Source: Canna indica
Lineage: Eukaryota > Streptophyta > Magnoliopsida > Zingiberales > Cannaceae
Direction of reading: 5' to 3'
NCBI GenBank assembly: GCA_034359265.1
Contig: CP136897.1
Span: forward strand, 17,974,001 to 18,038,000
Length of the DNA: 64,000 nt
Of the stretch, positions 21,214-32,720 are shown piece by piece. Under the pieces are notes generated by a model. The model had not been told where the DNA came from. It made no database searches and saw nothing but the letters and a program-made list of their open reading frames with translations. How positions within the stretch are numbered: the stretch's first letter is position 1; each line of letters starts with the position of its first letter. The position numbers were made by a program, and so were the translations under genes.

Positions 21214-23375
21214 GTTTGAGGCAGGGGATTCCCTTATGATGGGACCTGACCTGGTAGAGGAGGTAGTAGAAAAGGTGGAGCTAATCAGAGAGATGTTGTT
21301 GGCAACTCAGAGTCACCAGAAGATGTATGCTGATGGAAAGGCTAGGGAGATAGGGTTTGCTGAGGGGGACATGGTGTTCCTCGAGGTATCCCCTATGAAA
21401 GATGTGGTGAGGTTTGGTAAGAATGGAAAGCTAAGCCTTAGGTTCATTGGGTCGTTTCCTATTCTCCGGCGTAGGGGAGCTGTGGCATATGAGTTGGCCT
21501 TACCTCCTAGTATGGACCGAGTGCATCTAGTGTTTCATGTGTCTATGCTAAAGAAGTATGTTCAGGATGAGTCCCATGTGATTAAGCCTACCGCAGTGGA
21601 GGTGGATTCAACAGTCTCATTTGAGGAGCGACCAGTTGAGGTGCTAGACCGTCAGATCAAGAAATTGAGGTTCAAGGAGATCCCCTTGGTTAAGGTCAGG
21701 TGGGAGCACCATTTCGGGCAAGAGGTCACCTGGGAGTTAGAGGCAGGATATGAGGGAGTGATATCCTTCGTTATTCGATGATCTGGTGAGTCCTTATGTT
21801 TCTTTTCTTTCTAAAAATTCGTTGACGAATTTTTCATGAGGGAGGATTGTAATATCCTACATACTTATATATATATATATATAATGTGATTGTCAGTCTA
21901 GCAGACTAGTTCGAAGTCGAGCCGAGTCGACTCATGGTCCGGTGGGAGCTTGTGAGCTTGGGTAAGTAGGAATTTGAATTACGCAATTTCTTTTCCTGAT
22001 TGGATAAATTTATTTAATTTTATGTTGCATGTGCATGATTATTAATTTATGTCGCATATGGGTGTGCATGTGTTGGATGCATACATGGAGCATGGGGTTA
22101 GATTGGGCTTAAGCAAGCTTAGTTGTCTTAACGGGTTGAGAAGTTAGTGGCTTTGAATCCGAGTCGAAGCGGATGTGGGTTAAAGGAGTTATAAATTTCT
22201 CCCTCACTAGGGCTTGCAGCTCCATATTGGAGTCGCACAAGCCTTGAGAGAGGAGAGGAGCCGCCGAGCAGGAGCCAAGTTGCCCCTCCCCATCTCCCTC
22301 TCTTGGAGCCGCCAAGCAAGCTAGCTGTCGAGCCAAGCCCATCCTCTTCTTCTTCTTCCTTTCCTTCTCTCTCTTCATCTCCCTTGGAATCCAAGTCATT
22401 GGCTTGAGGAGGAGCCGCCGCCCCTCCTTTTCTTATTCTTGGAGCCATTAGCTTGAGGAGGAGCCGCCACCTCTTGGAGCCAGATTCAGAGGCCATCGAT
22501 CGGGATTTATCCTCTAATCTTCCTTCTTATTCATGTGAGTGGTTTTACCCCTCTTTTTCTCGGGTTTCTCTTGTGTTCTTGAGCCAACTTCGGCATTTTG
22601 TTCTTCTTGTTTTCCACCGATTTGTGGGTCTTGATCGCCGAGTTCTTGTATTGAATTGTGGGAGGGAACCCGAGGAGTCTCCATTGTGGCTCGGCAGCCC
22701 TAGGAATACCGTACGAGTGCTCGACCAAGGTGGAAGAAGAGGGTGCCCTCAAGGTGTTCGATAAAATGCCTAAGTGAAGGGTATAGTTTATCTTGCTATA
22801 TATGATTCAATTTGTTTATCAATTTGGATGCTTATAATATTAATGTATTCTTGGATATTAATTCTGTGATTTTTGAAAATTTATCATGTGTTTCAAAGAT
22901 GATATTTGATCTTGATGGCATGGGGGTACTTGATATAAATTCTTCATCATAAAAGTTGGTTCTTGATTAAAGATGATTGTGATGCTTGTTAATCGTGTTT
23001 AACAAATTTGGTTTTATAAGATTTATCTTAATGATTATAAATATGATGTGATGGTAAATTAGGGATTTATATTCTGTGAATTTTTGGATTTTTTTCCTTA
23101 TTATGCTGGAACTCAATTATGCTGAAAACTACATGCTGAGTTGATGAATAAGAGCTGATTTTAAAATTTTCTTTATGATGTGCATAGTTTACTGAACATA
23201 GTCATGTAACCTATCGTTTTGACCAGAAAACATAGTTTGGAAATATAGGACATACTTTAGAGATCATATTCGGGTTAGACACATCAGATTCGGGCACAAC
23301 AGTAAGCTAAAACAAAACCCTAATCTTGGTGACTATAATTTTAATTGCATAATTAAAATTGAGAAAAGGGACAGC

Positions 23376-25880
23376 ATATGACCTAGGCCGCTTCCCATCC
23401 TTTACCGCATCTATCTTGGCAGGACACTGATTCCTTCCTTGGACACTATATGACCTAGGAATCCCACACTTTCTAGCCAAAACTCACACTTGGTGAATTT
23501 GGCGTATAGCTGATGTTTTCTGAGGGTTTCCAGGACCATTTTCAAATGCTCGGAGTGCTCCTCCTTGCTCTTGGAATACACTAGAATGTCGTTAATAAAG
23601 ATGATCACAAATCTGTCCAAATATTCTTTGAACACCTTGTTCATGAGGTCCATAAAGGCAGTAGGTGCGTTAGTCAATCCAAACGACATCACCAGGAACT
23701 CATAATGGTCGTAGCGAGTCCTAAAGGACGTCTTGGGTACGTCACGATCTCGAATTCTCAGCTGATGATATCCAGACCTCAAATCGATCATTGAGAACCA
23801 TTGTGCCCCCTGTAACTGGTCGAACAAGTCATCGATCCTAGGCAGCGGATAACGATTTTTGATTGTCACCTTATTGAGCTGCCTATAATCAATGCACATG
23901 CGCATGGACTAGTCCTTTTTCTTCAAAAATTGGATTGGAGTACCCCACGGGGACACACTTGGGCGAATGAAGCCCAAGTCTAGCAACTCTTGCAACTGTG
24001 CCTTTAACTACCGAAGTTCGGTCGGCGCCATCCTATAAGGTGGGATGGAGATCGGTGCTGCCCCTGGCTGTAATTCAATGCAGAATTCGATTTCTCTTCT
24101 AGGTGGCAATCCTGACAATTCCTCTTGGAAGACATCGCGGAACTCATAGATCACTAGAGTTCCACTAACCTCCTGAGTTGAGCCCACCTTTTCCTCAGTC
24201 ACAGATACGAAGGCCAGGAAGGACTGGCCGACGCCCGGTTGTAGTTTGCGAGCCTTAAGGGCTGAAATGATTCCCATGGGCTCACCCCTTCCATCTCCTT
24301 GGAAGGTGAACTGTGGCAACTCGGGCTTGTTGAATGTGATGATCTTAGCCTGGCAATCTACTGACGCAAAGTGCTCCTCCAGCCAGTCCATGCCTAGTAT
24401 AACCTTGAGTTCAAGCATTGGCAAGAGTGTCAATTTTGCTCTCAATGCATGGCCGCAGATGATCACCTCGCAGTCCCGGAAGACTAATTCGGCTATTATG
24501 GTATCACCCATGGGCGTTGACACCACATTTGGCACGTCAAACAAGTAAGGTGCCATTGGAAACCCAGTATCAAACTCGGTAGACACAAACGAGTGTGTGG
24601 CACCCAAATCAAACAAAAGGTAAGTAGCATATGAATTTACTAAAATAGTACCTGTTACCACTGCCTTAGATGCCTCTACCCCATCACGGTTCATAGCGAA
24701 CACCTTGACAGACGTTCTCTCTAAATGGATAGCTTGCGGCTCCCTATTCTGTATCTGCCCTCTCTGAGCCACTAACCCTATTGACATAGGCGCATTTCCT
24801 TTTGACTGCTTGGATTTCTAAGCAACTCTCTCCGGATAGTCCTTCTTAAAGTGCCCGACCTGACCGCATTTATAGCAAGCATCTGTGCAACCAAGACAAG
24901 CCCCCCAGTGCCTCCGACCTTGTGGCACATCAAACTTCTCGGAGGCACCTCTTGACCTTGCCGGCCTCCCTGTTCTATACCCTGGTCCTCCATGGCCCTG
25001 GCTACCACTCTTGCCTCGGCTTTGCTGGTGGTCTGCGGTGGTCACTGTCCCCTTTGGATGCCACGGTCGACCCCAGGTCCTTGCGGCCAAAATTTCTTCT
25101 TGGCCGACCTGTCGTACCTCTCGAACAGCACCAAAGCTTCCTTCTGAAGGGCTTCATCCACCACCCAGGCAAGAGTGGAATCCTCGGTGTAGCGGATGAG
25201 CCCGCCAATCTTAGGCCTCAAGCCCTCAACGAACCTCTTGACCCTGGCGGTCTCAAATGCCACTAGGGTCAGATGATATTTGGAAAGTCGGTTAAATTTC
25301 ATCTCATACTCTGACACTGACATGCCGTCAAACTGGCACAGCATCTCATACTGTTCTTCCACAGCTGCCTTAAATTCTTCCCAGGTGGGAAGCAGCGTGC
25401 CTACTGCCCTGCAAGCCCTCCAAGTGTGCAGCCTGACCTTTGTCGATCCCTTCATCTGTAGCCCGACCATATGGGCCGTTGCCTCCGATGAGCACCCCAA
25501 TTCCATGCGCAGTTCGTAGCAGTCCCCCAAAAACTCAATGAATTATGGTGGATTCAAAATGACGAAGTTTGCATAAGATGGGGCTCCTGGAACCCTAATC
25601 ACCGGCGCTACTTTCTCGGCTACCTCCGGTACTTCCGAAACCACGGGTACAGGTTGCAGCTGGTGCTGCTACTGCTACATCTGATGTCTCAACTCTTCCT
25701 CTCTGAGGAGCGCCTCTGTCAATTGAGCTACTTGAGCTTGCAGTCGAGCAACCATAGAGTATTGCCCCTATTCTTCGGACTGCTCTCTTTCCCTGCCTCG
25801 GCCTCGGTGCTCTGCCGAATTACTATCACTGCCACTCAGTGCAGCATTGTGACTCTACATCACACTATCATAGAGAAAAA
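23376..25880 (-). pseudogene. Gypsy element C: gag, protease, reverse transcriptase (truncated)
   Basis: On the minus strand a Gln-rich gag start (about 25880-25640) leads to the retrotransposon gag domain (25530-25042, motifs ANFVILNPP, DCYELRMELG). A CCHC knuckle near 24860 has lost its last Cys (CYKCGQVGHFKKDY). The protease (24787-24008) has DLGATHSF where DSGATHSF is expected. Reverse transcriptase starts before 23905 and carries FINDILVYS in place of FIDDILVYS, so a catalytic Asp is lost. A frameshift follows near 23411, and the element stops at about 23380 inside RT. RNase H, integrase and the 3' LTR are gone. The 5' LTR and PBS lie to the right. Confidence 0.88.
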
Positions 25881-26066
25881 GGAAGAAAAAATTCTCTTGT
25901 TAACATACACAATTCATTCAACTGTAATTTAAATTACTAATCGCATGGTGCGCTGAGTGCAGTCATGGTTGCCAGATCTCGTAGCATACCTATACTGCAT
26001 GTCGACATGCTAGCATATGTCTCATACGGTATCCAACCCCATGTCGAAGTTAAGACCTAACCAAAA

Positions 26067-26078
26067 ACTCTGATACCA
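26067..26078 (-). other. Primer-binding site of element C
   Basis: The minus strand reads TGGTATCAGAGT, eleven of twelve bases matching the tRNA-iMet site. It is four bases inside the LTR end at 26083. This confirms the minus-strand orientation of element C. Confidence 0.85.
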
Positions 26079-27700
26079 ACTTTGTCATGCCCCAACTCAG
26101 GATCGTGTGATCGGCTAGGGTCTATGTCCTACCCTGAAGCCTACCACATACACTAGATAATCAGATGCCGAAAACATGCGAATAAAAAGATCGATGCAGC
26201 TTATTTAATTTTAAAAGAATGTTCAACAATTTTAAAAGAGTTGCGAAACACCAACTATAAAATAAAATAGCTCGAGTTAAAGTCGAATACATGTTTTTCA
26301 AATTAACAACTCCCAGTGTGTATAAAGAAAACAATCCTAGACATCACGACTATGACTACTGGACGCTGCTATGAGATCTACGCCACTGCCTGCCCTCTAG
26401 CTGCACCATGACTCAAAGCCTCACCTCACAGGTTGGGCTCTACAAAAATAAGAGAAATAAACCATGAGTCCAAATGGGACTCACTATTTTTCTGACTTAT
26501 ATAACCACATGATAGAAATACTCTGACCGCACGGCCAACATAACACATAAGAAAATCAGAGCAAACACCGGGCCATCAACTAGGATGGTCTGCTAGTCTC
26601 TGGACACCTATAGGGTTAGGGATAGCTAATCCCACCCAACTGGGGTCTAACACCTAGCGGGCCCACTAGTGCAATCTCAAGACCCAAATCACTAGTCGAG
26701 TAAAGCATTAGTCGTTCCAACTTTCCATGCTTCTCAACTGACCACCACAACCACATTACACAAGCAAGGTGTCCTAAAGTTTCCTTATTTAAAAATCCCG
26801 GATATTCACCTGTGCTCGGCCCCTTTTTTCCGGGCCTTACCAATCACACACTATTGCTCACTGGTTGTTCCCTAGGTGTGAGACCTAGCTTGTTCCATTC
26901 GCACAATAAATTCTAGCAAGGTAAGTAACTATGCACAAGGTAGCAATTGAGCATATACATTTGAAATTAAATGAAACATTCCCATGTTTCACATGTCATG
27001 CTAAGATCCTAACCATGTATGCACTACCAAGAACATTTCCTTATAATATACTAATCTCAATCCAATACTACCTAGTTTTATATATCATGTGAATGATCTA
27101 CAACATAAAAATATGATATAGTACCCTACTTGTAAGCATAAAACATAACAAGACCCTTCTCCCCCTAATACCCACTAGGTCAAGCCTACCCAAGGCTGTT
27201 CATGCTTGACCGAGAGCAAGGAGGGTAGGAGAGCATGGTCTTGGCTAGGATTGAGAAGAATCAAGTCATCAATCGCACAAGAAACTCGATCCGAGGGTTT
27301 TCGACCACTCTAGGAAATTTGGAAAAAAAATTCGGCATGACCTTCCCTCTTTCTCCTTCATGTGGCCGGCCCTAAGCATCAAGAAAAATGATGAAAAACT
27401 TCATACGAACAGCGTGTACATAACATTCAAATCAAATCTTGAAAGAACATTGGTGAATCGACAGAATTTTTTGAGAAATCGAAGAAAAACCCCTAACTTC
27501 GGGTCGACCACCTGCCTACCCTTCACAACAAAATTCGATCCACTCACCTTGATCAAGGACGAAGAAGGGATGAGCGTCGGCGATCTCGATCTTTCCAATG
27601 GCGGCACGAATTCGGCGCCAACACCAGGCTTCCCCTACTCCCTCTGTCTTCCAATAGTGAGCCGCATGGCTGGGGACAGTGGCGGATCCAGAAAATTTTA

Positions 27701-28084
27701 TTAGTGGGGGCAAACTAATTTTGATAGTTGACCTCGACGAGTCTTCATGTTTTGAAAACGCTGTAAAAATTTTTCATTATCAATGTTGTCAAATATCTCT
27801 TTCTCAATGTATGTAATCAAACAATCATTTAACCATTCATCTCCCATCCGATTACGTAGTTTATTTTTTATAAAATTCATTGTAGAAAAAGTTCTTTCAA
27901 CACTTGCTGTTGCCACAGGAAGAATCAATACTAACTTCAAAAGTAAATAAATCAATGGGTAGACTATATGTTTTTTTGTCTCAACTAACTTTATAGAAAG
28001 GTCAACGATCGTGTTTAAATTTAAAAATTTATCATTTGAGCGGACATCTAAAATATAATTCTCAAATTGATCATCTAAAATCAT
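27701..28084 (-). pseudogene. hAT transposase C-terminal dimerisation domain
   Basis: A 127-residue open frame holds the hAT dimerisation signature: LLLKLVLILPVATASVERTFS, followed by MNFIKNKLRNRMGDEWLNDCL and a terminal YIEKEIF. This is typical of the DUF4371/TTF-type zinc-finger hAT group common in plants. The BED-type zinc finger and catalytic core are missing. The Met used here is an arbitrary internal start. Not functional alone. Confidence 0.88.
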
Positions 28085-28179
28085 AAGATCTAGAGCGGAA
28101 AATTCAGTTGGATATCGGTCTTATCACCCGAAGAAAGTAAAAATTTAATAAACTAAAAATATCGTACGATGCCGGTAGC

Positions 28180-28870
28180 TCAACAGTCGGCGAAGATTAA
28201 AGGCGATCCGGCAGCGAGCAGCGGCAGCGGCAGCGGCAGCGAGCTAGCGGCAGTGGCAGCGGCAGCGAGCTAGGGGCAGCGGCAACGAGCAGCGGCAGCG
28301 AGCTAGCGGCAGCGGCAGCGAGCTAGGGGCAGCGGCAGCGGCAGTGAGCTAGGGGCAGCGGCAGCGGCAGCGAGTTAGCGGCAGCGGCAGCGAGTTAACG
28401 GCAGCAGCAGCGGCAGCAAGCTAGCTGCAGCGACAGCGAGTTAGCGGGAGCGGCACTGCAGGCCTGCAGCAGCGATTGTCGTTGAGCGGGAGCGGCAGGC
28501 CGGCAGCGATTGCCGTTGAGCGGGACTGCAGGAGCGCCGGAGCGGGATTGGCAGCGGCAGGCGGCACCGCGGCAGCGACTGCCGTTGAGCACTTGAGCCG
28601 TTGAGAGGGAGCGGGATCAGCAGCGCTGCAGGCTGCAGCGGCAGCGAGCAATCCCGGCAGGGCGGCACTGCGGCAGGCCGGCAGGCGGCAGCTCGAGTGC
28701 TCGATGCAGCCGACGCTCAACGATCGGCGGCACTGCAGCAGGCCGGCAGCCCGACGAGTCGACGACAAGCAGCAGGTGAGGGCGTGAGGCCGTGAGGTGA
28801 GCTGGTGAGCCGTGAGCGATTGAGATTTGAGAGAGAGTGAGATCGAGAGTGACGACGGACGAGCGAGAGA
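28180..28870. repeat. GC-rich AGCGGC-type minisatellite block inside the hAT element
   Basis: Degenerate tandem copies built on GGCAGCGGCAGCGAGCTAG fill about 28206-28440, followed by related GC-rich sequence to about 28870. Long frames in this block are a by-product of the repeat (Ala/Arg/Ser/Pro-rich) and carry no recognisable domain. The flanking DNA is AT-rich, so the block stands out sharply. It replaces the missing transposase region. Confidence 0.8.
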
Positions 28871-30321
28871 GAAGGTTTAAGTAATCATTCATTGTGCCGT
28901 TTGTTTACCTTTGGTAAACACGTAACAATAAATGCTTAAGATTTATTAAGATTTCCTCTGCAGGCGGGCGGCGTGCGTACATGGAGGAGGAAACGTGAGT
29001 GGACCAAGCCGTGCGTGATTCTGTGAGTGGGGGCAAAAAAAAAATTCTTTTTTTTTAAAATCTCAGTGGGGGCCATGGCCCCCACTGGGCCTGCAGTGGA
29101 TCCGCCACTGGCTGGGGATGAGGGATTTACCTCAACTTCACTTGACCATTATACCCCTCTCTTATTCACTTGGCCCCTACTCGACTCAATCCAAGTCTGA
29201 TTTGAGCCCTGATTCAATCCGCACACATGATTTGAACTCGACTCTAATAAGACATCTTATGCCTAAGAAGGAAGGAACAATTTAATAAATAAAATTTTGT
29301 AAGGCTTGAATTATACCTTCTACTCGCAGCGATTCCGTGACTCGACCCGACTAACTCCTGATCCGGTGCGCTGCACCAAAATAAATTTTATATTAGAAAA
29401 CCTTGGGACTTACAATACCTTTATGAATGGCGAAGAGGCTCGTTGAGGAGCCGAACTACAGGCTAGACCCGAAATGTTGGGTGGCTAATTCCCAACCTGT
29501 TGAATAAGTTCGAAGGGCCTACCCGATTATTCCCGAGGTGCTTTTAACGAATAAGTTCAGATGGGCAATTCACGATTGTTCCTTCACGTCTCGTGGATCA
29601 AGTTCGGAGAGCCTTCCCCATTGCTCCTGAGTTTCTTTATATTAGGATAAGTTCAGAGGGCCTTCCTGACTATCTTAGTATGTTTTGTTACCTTAGGGCA
29701 TGGAAGGCTTAGGTTTGTTGATCTACACCGTTTGGGTGTTGGATTCCTTCGGGCACGTAGTGGCAAGATGGCCTATTAGCTGGTCACTTCCTTGTGACCT
29801 CTCTTGCTTGAGTCAGGAGTTTTCTTTTATGGATCATATCTATGTTTGGTTTTTCATGGGGTTTGGTAGAACCGCTCACTGAGTTCATTCGAATTCATCC
29901 ATTGTCATTTGTTTTTGTTTTGCAGAGCTTGACTAGTGAGGTAGGCTGAAGCACTTGGTGCGGCTGGAGGGCAGAGGAGCTACATTGATCTCATAGCAGT
30001 CCTAGTTAGGGATCATAGTCGAGTCTGTAGTAGTTTGTTTTGCACTATGATTTAGCATTTCGGAGTTATAGTCACTTGGGGACGTTTATGTCATTTATTT
30101 TGAATTTCATTATTGGTGGCCTGTTGGACCGATTTATTATTTCTGCACTTTGTACTTTTGCTAAACTTACTTATAATGAATTATGTTTGGTTTTCCATTT
30201 GAAATAAAACTTGTTTATTTCTTTTCGCTATGTTTTATTGTTGAGTTGACATGTGCATGGTTTAGGCTGTAGGGTATAGGTATGTATATCCGGTCACGTG
30301 ACCCTGAGTTAGGGCGTGACA

Positions 30322-30829
30322 TTATTATATAAAGATAAGATAATATTAGAGTTGAAAATTAAAATTTTTGATATACATCATTAAAAATAGAGTCAGAAAT
30401 TAGAAAATTAAGAGTAATTAATTAGAATTTAAAATGTCAACTATATAGTTTATATTTATATGTAAATTAAATTTCAACCATGCTTATTAAAATCATATTC
30501 ATTATGCTCCAATCACATTCATTTCTAACCCCATCTGCCTCAAGCCGAATCCGAACCCGCTAACCCGACTAAACTTAATTAAACCCATTCTAACCCCATG
30601 CCCACATAAACACCCACATACGACATAAGTTAATAATCATGCACACGAAACAAAAAATTTAATAAATTCACCCAATCAAGAAAAGAAATTGCATAACTCA
30701 AACTCCTACTCATCCAAGCTCGCAAGCTCACATCGGACCATGAGTCGACTCGGCTCAACTTAGAACTAGCCCGCTAGGCTGGCAAACACAACAATAAGGG
30801 GATAATAAATAAAAATATATAGGATATTA
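30322..30829 (-). mobile_element. Reversed family A LTR 5'-end fragment
   Basis: About 30480-30829 is the complement of the first 350 bp of a family A LTR. It ends GGATATTATA, the reverse of TATAATATCC. It includes the GCCTAGCGGGCTAGTTC and CTCATGGTCCG motifs seen at 21890-21940 and 44880-44930. Bases 30322-30480 are AT-rich with nothing recognisable. Confidence 0.6.
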
Positions 30830-32390
30830 TATATATTGATATCATCTTTACCAAAATCAAGAAAAATATAAGGTCGACAATTATACTTTGTATTGTAACT
30901 GAATTGTTTACTTAAATATATGAATTATCACTTATCATTTAATAAGAAATCAACCAACATAGTAGGGGTGATTTTGGGTCGGGATGGGTCGAGATTTGGT
31001 ATGTCTCGATCCCGTCCGGATTTTGAGTCGGGACGCAAATATGTGTCCCACTCTCGGTCCCGAATATGAAGCATCGTGATTTTATCCCGGTCTCGTCTCG
31101 ATTTTGAATTGGGACGGGATTATCCCCGAACTTTTGGATTGGGCCGGACCGATTACCAATAATAAAGTTTAATCATGTTTTTATTTTAGTAATCAAGATA
31201 TATGTTTTTGAATATTATTTTTGTTTCATTTTTAAAATTTATATTTCTCAAGAAATTTACTAAAGTATTTGTTTAAATTTTAAGGTAAAAGCCAAACTTG
31301 CAGAAATCGTTCAATGGACATAAAACACGTTGTCTTGGCACCATATAGATTTTATTCAAGGGAAAATGGCCAAATTTACCCCTGAAGTATTGAAAATTGT
31401 GTAATTTATCTCTAAAGTATTGAAAAATATGCAAATTTGCCCCTTAAATATGTTTTGGGCCAAAATTGCCCTTGTTAGTATATAATTGTCACATGTCATA
31501 TTCCATCGTGTCATCTTATGTGGCCGAGCTACACTTGCCATGTGGGATTCTGTTTGTTGATGTGGACTTCCATTAACGAAAATGGCAAAAATGATCCAAT
31601 TATGTAATGTCGAGGGTAATTTTGATCAAAAACATAGTTAAAGGGCAAATTTGTACATTTTTCAATACTTCGCAGGCAAATTTGACCCATTTCCCTTTGT
31701 TCATTTGTATTTGAAATTATATGCTCATCTCTCTCTCAATAATTACAAATTTAATTAACTTTTAATACTGTAATTAATTAATATATGTTTGCTAATTAAA
31801 ATATATTATTATTTATAATGTGAATTTTAGGTTATTCAAATTTTTCCTTTAATTATTTGCTTAATTTATATATGTTACTAGAATTTGATTGGTTAAGGTT
31901 AAGAAATTTGACTCTTGCTTGATAACTCTGCCTTGAGGAGCTTAAATTTGAGTTAATGTGAAAAATAAACAAGTGATAAGAATAAAAAATTTAACTATAA
32001 TATTTTATACAATTAAAAATGGACGTATTTAGTTGGAAGGACTGAAATATAAAGTAATTCAACTATCAATATTAGAATTGTCACATTCAAACTCATAATT
32101 AATAATTTATGTGTTTTTTATATTTTCTGTATATATTGATTTGTTTTGGTTTCAAATTTAAAGTAAAAAAATGTAAATTATTTTGATTTTTTAATTATAT
32201 GAATTAATTTAAGTTTATATTTGTTATTATGCTCTATGTTTATAATTTTTCACATATATGATATTTGTTATTATTTTTTAATTATTTAGCAATGACATTT
32301 TTTGTTTAGAGTATGGTTTAATTTAAATTATTTTTAATATATATATTTTTTTTCATTTTTAAAAAAAAAATCATTTTAATTTAAGTTATA
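30830..32390. other. AT-rich intergenic region upstream of APX
   Basis: No gene is visible. About 30965-31160 is a G/C-patterned repeat (GGGTCGGGA and GTCTCG motifs) of a kind scattered in plant genomes. 31358-31697 is a MITE-like element. The rest is low-complexity AT-rich sequence leading to the APX promoter. Confidence 0.6.
31358..31697. mobile_element. MITE-like element with imperfect 40-bp inverted ends
   Basis: The left end (AAGGGAAAATGGCCAAATTT, continuing to AAGTATTGAAAA) is mirrored by the right end (AAATTTGACCCATTTCCCTT on the plus strand). Each end also contains a second inner copy of the AGTATTGAAAA-ATTTGCCC motif. It is about 340 bp with no coding capacity. TATTC and TGTTC flank it, a possible but imperfect target duplication. 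Confidence 0.6.
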
Positions 32391-32394
32391 TGTA

Positions 32395-32404
32395 TATATA
32401 AATA
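32395..32404 (+). promoter_or_regulatory. Putative TATA box of the APX gene
   Basis: TATATAAATA lies 317-326 bp upstream of the APX start codon, followed by a CT-rich leader with a TTTC microsatellite at about 32608-32630. The position suits a leader of roughly 290 nt. It lies in AT-rich DNA, so the match alone is weak; the intact first exon downstream gives the support. Confidence 0.45.
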
Positions 32405-32720
32405 CGAAACGCGTGTGTCTTCAACTAGTTCAGAGAAATTTCCTTTCTGCTCGATCTTAATGAGCTAAAGCTAATAGCAACAAATCAGCGATGACATCAT
32501 CGAACTGCTTGCGGTTTGTCAAATGCCTTGGCGAACGGGTAGCCAATCAAATCATATCCCCTTCTCCCCTTATCGTCTCATTTTCCTCCTCCCGTTCAAT
32601 TATTTCTTTCTTTCTTTCTTTTTCCCTTCATTAGTTATTTATTTCATTTCCATTTTCTTGCTCACTGTTTTAAAGACAAACACTCACAAATCTTCTGTCT
32701 CGCTCTCTAATTTTTTGAGA

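Larger units (their letters stand above)
18027..21847 (+). pseudogene. Gypsy element B: RNase H, integrase and chromodomain-like tail, split by a solo LTR
   Basis: RNase H (about 18027-18400, motifs [20 protein letters not shown] and YHPGKANVV) is followed by the H2C2 region (about 18680-18830, damaged). The integrase core (about 18890-19368) keeps DFVTGLP, DRGTPF and the Glu of GQLEQTIQTLED. The ORF is interrupted at 19369 by a solo LTR and resumes at 21219. The C-terminal part runs to about 21780 and ends in a chromodomain-like PLVKVRWEHH block. Several stops occur before the insertion. A purine-rich tract (about 21838-21847) precedes the 3' LTR. The 5' half (gag, protease, RT) is missing. 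Chromovirus-type gypsy element, non-functional. Confidence 0.88.
27677..29110 (-). mobile_element. hAT transposon, 1434 bp, perfect TIRs and 8-bp TSD
   Basis: Terminal inverted repeats CAGTGGCGGATCCA match perfectly over 14 bp. The flanking 8-bp direct repeats GCTGGGGA lie at 27669-27676 and 29111-29118, exactly as expected for hAT. It contains the C-terminal part of a hAT transposase on the minus strand and a GC-rich repeat block in place of the rest. It is inserted in the LTR of element C and is therefore one of the youngest events in this nest. Internally deleted and non-autonomous. Confidence 0.95.
26083..29414 (-). mobile_element. 5' LTR of element C, with nested hAT element
   Basis: On the plus strand it begins TGTCATGCCCC (26083) and ends GGGACTTACA (29414), so on the minus strand it is a normal TGTAAG...GGCATGACA LTR. 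Without the hAT insertion (27677-29110 plus one TSD copy) it is about 1.9 kb. The minus strand has a splice donor (AAG then GTGAGTG at 27548/27547) and an acceptor (TTTTTGTAG ending 26448). The leader includes GAGCC-type repeats shared with the other LTRs. Confidence 0.85.
21848..30321 (+). mobile_element. 3' LTR of element B (family A), split by element C
   Basis: LTR bases 21848-23375 begin TGTAATATCC right after the polypurine tract. The remaining part is 29415-30321, ending GGGCGTGACA. Comparison with the reversed relative at 16003-17780 shows the two parts belong together, with roughly 170 bp lost between them. Element C and its hAT insertion fill the gap. A TATA-type box (TTATAAA) is at about 22189-22195, a splice donor at 22535 and an acceptor ending 29925. 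Confidence 0.75.

Noticed and set aside
24246..25519. Plus-strand open frames across 24.2-25.5 kb
   Set aside because: They are antisense shadows of the gag and protease of element C, which carry clear domains on the minus strand.
28421..28892. Several overlapping Ala/Arg/Pro-rich open frames
   Set aside because: Produced by GC-rich AGCGGC repeats inside the hAT element; no domain or splice support.
32523..32720. In-frame upstream ATG extending the APX protein
   Set aside because: The extension is hydrophobic and pyrimidine-derived. APX family members of this type begin at the MAAPVVD site.
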